Shown one piece after another: positions 62,384-64,000 of a stretch of DNA of 64,000 bases (within the stretch, counting starts at the first letter, position 1; each line of letters starts with the position of its first letter). The position numbers were made by a program, and so were the translations under genes. Source of the stretch: Candidatus Ribeiella danica (GTDB taxonomy: Bacteria; Chloroflexota; Chloroflexia; Chloroflexales; Roseiflexaceae). Under the pieces are notes generated by a model that saw only the letters and a list, made by a program, of their open reading frames with translations, had not been told where the DNA came from and did no database searches. The stretch lies in contig JADKFS010000019.1 in assembly GCA_016717335.1 (NCBI GenBank), positions 558,001 to 622,000 of the forward strand. The letters run 5' to 3'.

Positions 62384-63775
62384 CTACGGGAGCGGCAGAT
62401 CGCGCGCGGCAATATCGGCGTAGGTCTCGCGGCGCTGGATGACGCGCGCGCGCCCCTCGCCGACCAGGACGAGAGCCGGGCGGGGGACCAGGTTGTAGTT
62501 GCTGGCCATGCTCAGCGTGTACGCGCCGGCCACGGCGATCGCCAGCAGCTCGCCGAGCCGGGCGCGCGGGAGCCCGACGTCGCGCAGCAGCACATCGCCC
62601 GACTCGCAGAAGCGCCCGGCGATGTGCACCGTCTCCTCGGCCGGCTCCGACGCGCGCCCGGCCAGCAGCGCGGTGTAGCGCGCGCCGTAGAGCGCCGGGC
62701 GGATGTTGTCGGCCATGCCGCCGTCGACGTGCAGGTAGCGGGTGAATGCTGAACGCTGAGCGCTGAACGATGAATGTTGTTCTGCCACATCCTGATCATC
62801 GCTCATCGTTCTGCGTTCATCGTTTGGCGGAAGGGCCTTGGTCGCGACAATCTCATACACCGCGACGCCCGCGCGCGCCACAATCGAGCGGCCCGGCTCG
62901 ATCACCAGCCGGGGCAGCGCCAGCCCGCGTGTCTCGCAGCCTTCGCGCAGCGCCCGCGCGACCGTGGCCACGTAGGCGTCGGCATCGGGCGCCGGCTGGT
63001 CGGCGGTGTACGGCACGCCCAGCCCGCCGCCGGGGCTGATCTCCTGAACGGCGATGCCGTGCCGGTCGCGCAGCCGCGCCGCGCAGTCCAGCAGCACACC
63101 GACCGCCTGCGCGATCGGCGCATAGTCGAAGATCTGCGAGCCGAGGTGCGCGTGCAGCCCGGCCAGCCGCAGCCCCGGCGCGGCGCCCACCCGCGCGGCG
63201 GCGGTGTCCAGCGCCTCCAGCGGCAGCCCGAACTTCGACGTGGCGCGGCCGGTCTCGATGTGGGCGTGCGTGCTGGCCGCGATATCCGGCGTGAGCCGCA
63301 GCATGATCGACTGCGGCTCGGCGCGGCCGGCCGTCAGCCGTGCCAGCAGATCCAGCTCGTCCAGCGTGTCGACCACGATCTGGCCGACGCCGGCCGCCAG
63401 CGCCTGCTCAAGCTCGGCGCGCGTCTTGACGTTGCCGTGCAGGTGGACCCGCCCGGCCGGGAAGCCGGCCCTGAGCGCGACGTACAGCTCGCCGCCCGAC
63501 ACCACGTCGAGCCCCAGCCCCTCCTGGGCGACCAGCTGGGCCACGGCGGTGTTGAGCAGCGCCTTGCTGGCGTAGTGCGCCGCGTTGGGGCCTGGGTAGT
63601 GCCGCGCGAGCGCCGCGCGGTAGGCCCGGCAGCAGTTGCGAAAGGTCGCCTCGTCCAGCAGGTACAGCGGCGTGCCGTGCTCGCGGGCCAGCTGGGGCAC
63701 GTCGCAGCCGCCGATCGTCAGGCGGCCCGCGTCGCTAATGGTTGCTGTGTCGGGCCAGAGGTGTGTGTGCAGCAT
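62384..63775 (-). CDS. lysA: Diaminopimelate decarboxylase
   Basis: This 463-residue PLP enzyme makes lysine from meso-diaminopimelate. PLP-binding Lys lies in AAHYASKALLNTAVA. Other motifs are GLDVVSGGELYVAL, HGNVKTRAELEQAL, HAHLGSQIFD, EISPGGGLGVPY, LVIEPGRSIVARAGVAVYEI, FCESGDVLLRDV and GAYTLSMASNYN. Between ATKALPP and YLHVDGGM lies an extra stretch of about 28 residues (DERRTMSDDQDVAEQ, then SFSAQRSAFT), encoded by repeat DNA (62742-62830). ATG 63775 is chosen because further upstream the reading frame is satellite DNA. No clear ribosome site is seen. Confidence 0.94.
   Translation of the reverse strand: MLHTHLWPDTATISDAGRLTIGGCDVPQLAREHGTPLYLLDEATFRNCCRAYRAALARHYPGPNAAHYASKALLNTAVAQLVAQEGLGLDVVSGGELYVALRAGFPAGRVHLHGNVKTRAELEQALAAGVGQIVVDTLDELDLLARLTAGRAEPQSIMLRLTPDIAASTHAHIETGRATSKFGLPLEALDTAAARVGAAPGLRLAGLHAHLGSQIFDYAPIAQAVGVLLDCAARLRDRHGIAVQEISPGGGLGVPYTADQPAPDADAYVATVARALREGCETRGLALPRLVIEPGRSIVARAGVAVYEIVATKALPPNDERRTMSDDQDVAEQHSSFSAQRSAFTRYLHVDGGMADNIRPALYGARYTALLAGRASEPAEETVHIAGRFCESGDVLLRDVGLPRARLGELLAIAVAGAYTLSMASNYNLVPRPALVLVGEGRARVIQRRETYADIAARDLPLP
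62742..62830. repeat. Repeat insertion inside lysA
   Basis: GAATGCTGAACGCTGAGCGC and GAACGATGAATG face CATCGTTCTGCGTTCATCG across about 50 bases, giving an inverted arrangement of 7-9 base units. It adds about 28 residues in frame to LysA at a surface-loop position. Confidence 0.75.
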
Positions 63776-63955
63776 ATTCTTTGACAAGATGACAAGATGA
63801 CAAGGTGACAGGGTGACAAGGTGGCGTGGGACTTGGGACGTGGGACTTGGGACTTGGGGCCGGGGGGGGGGGGGGCCGACGCCTGACGGCTGACCGCTGA
63901 CGGCTGACCGCTGACAAGGTGACAAGGTGACAAGGTGACAAGGTGGCAAAGGAAT
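63776..63955. repeat. Mosaic of 7- and 8-mer satellites
   Basis: From the lysA start outward: GACAAGAT/GACAAGGT octamers, then ACTTGGG heptamers, a run of 14 G (63862-63875), GGCTGAC/CGCTGAC heptamers and again GACAAGGT octamers. No gene is present, and the apparent upstream extension of lysA reads through it. Confidence 0.85.
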
Positions 63956-64000
63956 AGAATCGCCTTGTCGCCCTATCACCCTGTCCATGGCGTCGCTGGC

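Overview
The window is high-GC bacterial DNA with no tRNA, rRNA, transposase or phage genes. Its gene content points to a filamentous Chloroflexota (class Chloroflexia, Roseiflexus/Kouleothrix-like). This is inferred from two giant SARP/BTAD regulators with ATPase and TPR parts, PspC and MoxR genes, many composite glycosyltransferases, a SAM-I riboswitch driving a methionine-cycle cluster, and intergenic regions packed with 7-8 bp satellites and GC-rich palindromes. I could not run a database search, so the taxonomy is inference.

Layout. 1-4104 (+): the glyA 3' end, proC, then (-) a PspC-domain protein, (+) a small unknown and a GNAT acetyltransferase. 4158-19105 (-): a ComEC-like channel protein without its nuclease domain, followed upstream by a long polysaccharide locus. 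That locus holds a YbhN-type flippase-like protein, a polyprenyl-phosphate GT2, a GT39-like membrane glycosyltransferase, a GT2-NodB deacetylase fusion, a tandem GT2-GT2, a Wzt-like ATPase, a Wzm-like permease and another GT2. Together they look like an ABC-dependent surface glycan export and modification system. 19914-30055: a PfkB kinase (+), a DUF4173 membrane protein (-), BTAD regulator 1 (-), a GT4 with a fused zinc ribbon (-) and a PhnP-like MBL hydrolase (-).

30090-37863 (+) is a methionine/SAM cycle cluster: promoter, SAM-I riboswitch with terminator, mtnA, a MetE/UROD-fold protein, a PfkB kinase (likely adenosine kinase), a Gfo/Idh oxidoreductase, a zinc-ribbon mini-protein, ahcY and metK, ending in a strong bidirectional terminator. 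37933-39182 holds one small unknown gene and nested satellite repeats.

39183-45613 (-) is the most unusual locus. It has a P47/TULIP-like protein with Ig-like repeats, a 1181-residue multi-domain protein (propeller-like start, amphipathic helices, C-terminal membrane segments), a 113-residue AT-rich partner and a 68-residue protein. BTAD regulator 2 (46033-49230, +) is divergent from it. 49463-62076 (+): a Tat-exported 5'-nucleotidase, a MoxR ATPase, a LuxR-type regulator with a degenerate receiver, a lipoprotein with a TolB-like propeller, a frameshifted hydantoinase A and a subtilase-fold protein that has lost catalytic His and Ser. lysA (-) closes the window.

Repeats are the second theme. 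They include a 107-bp element with imperfect terminal inverted repeats (4 full copies and 1 truncated), whose left end supplies stop codons of neighbouring genes; a four-way-junction (cloverleaf) palindromic element (3 good copies); a 109-bp tandem repeat; a 42-bp satellite; heptamer satellites; and repeats that have entered coding sequence (lysA, hyuA) and the P3 arm of the riboswitch.
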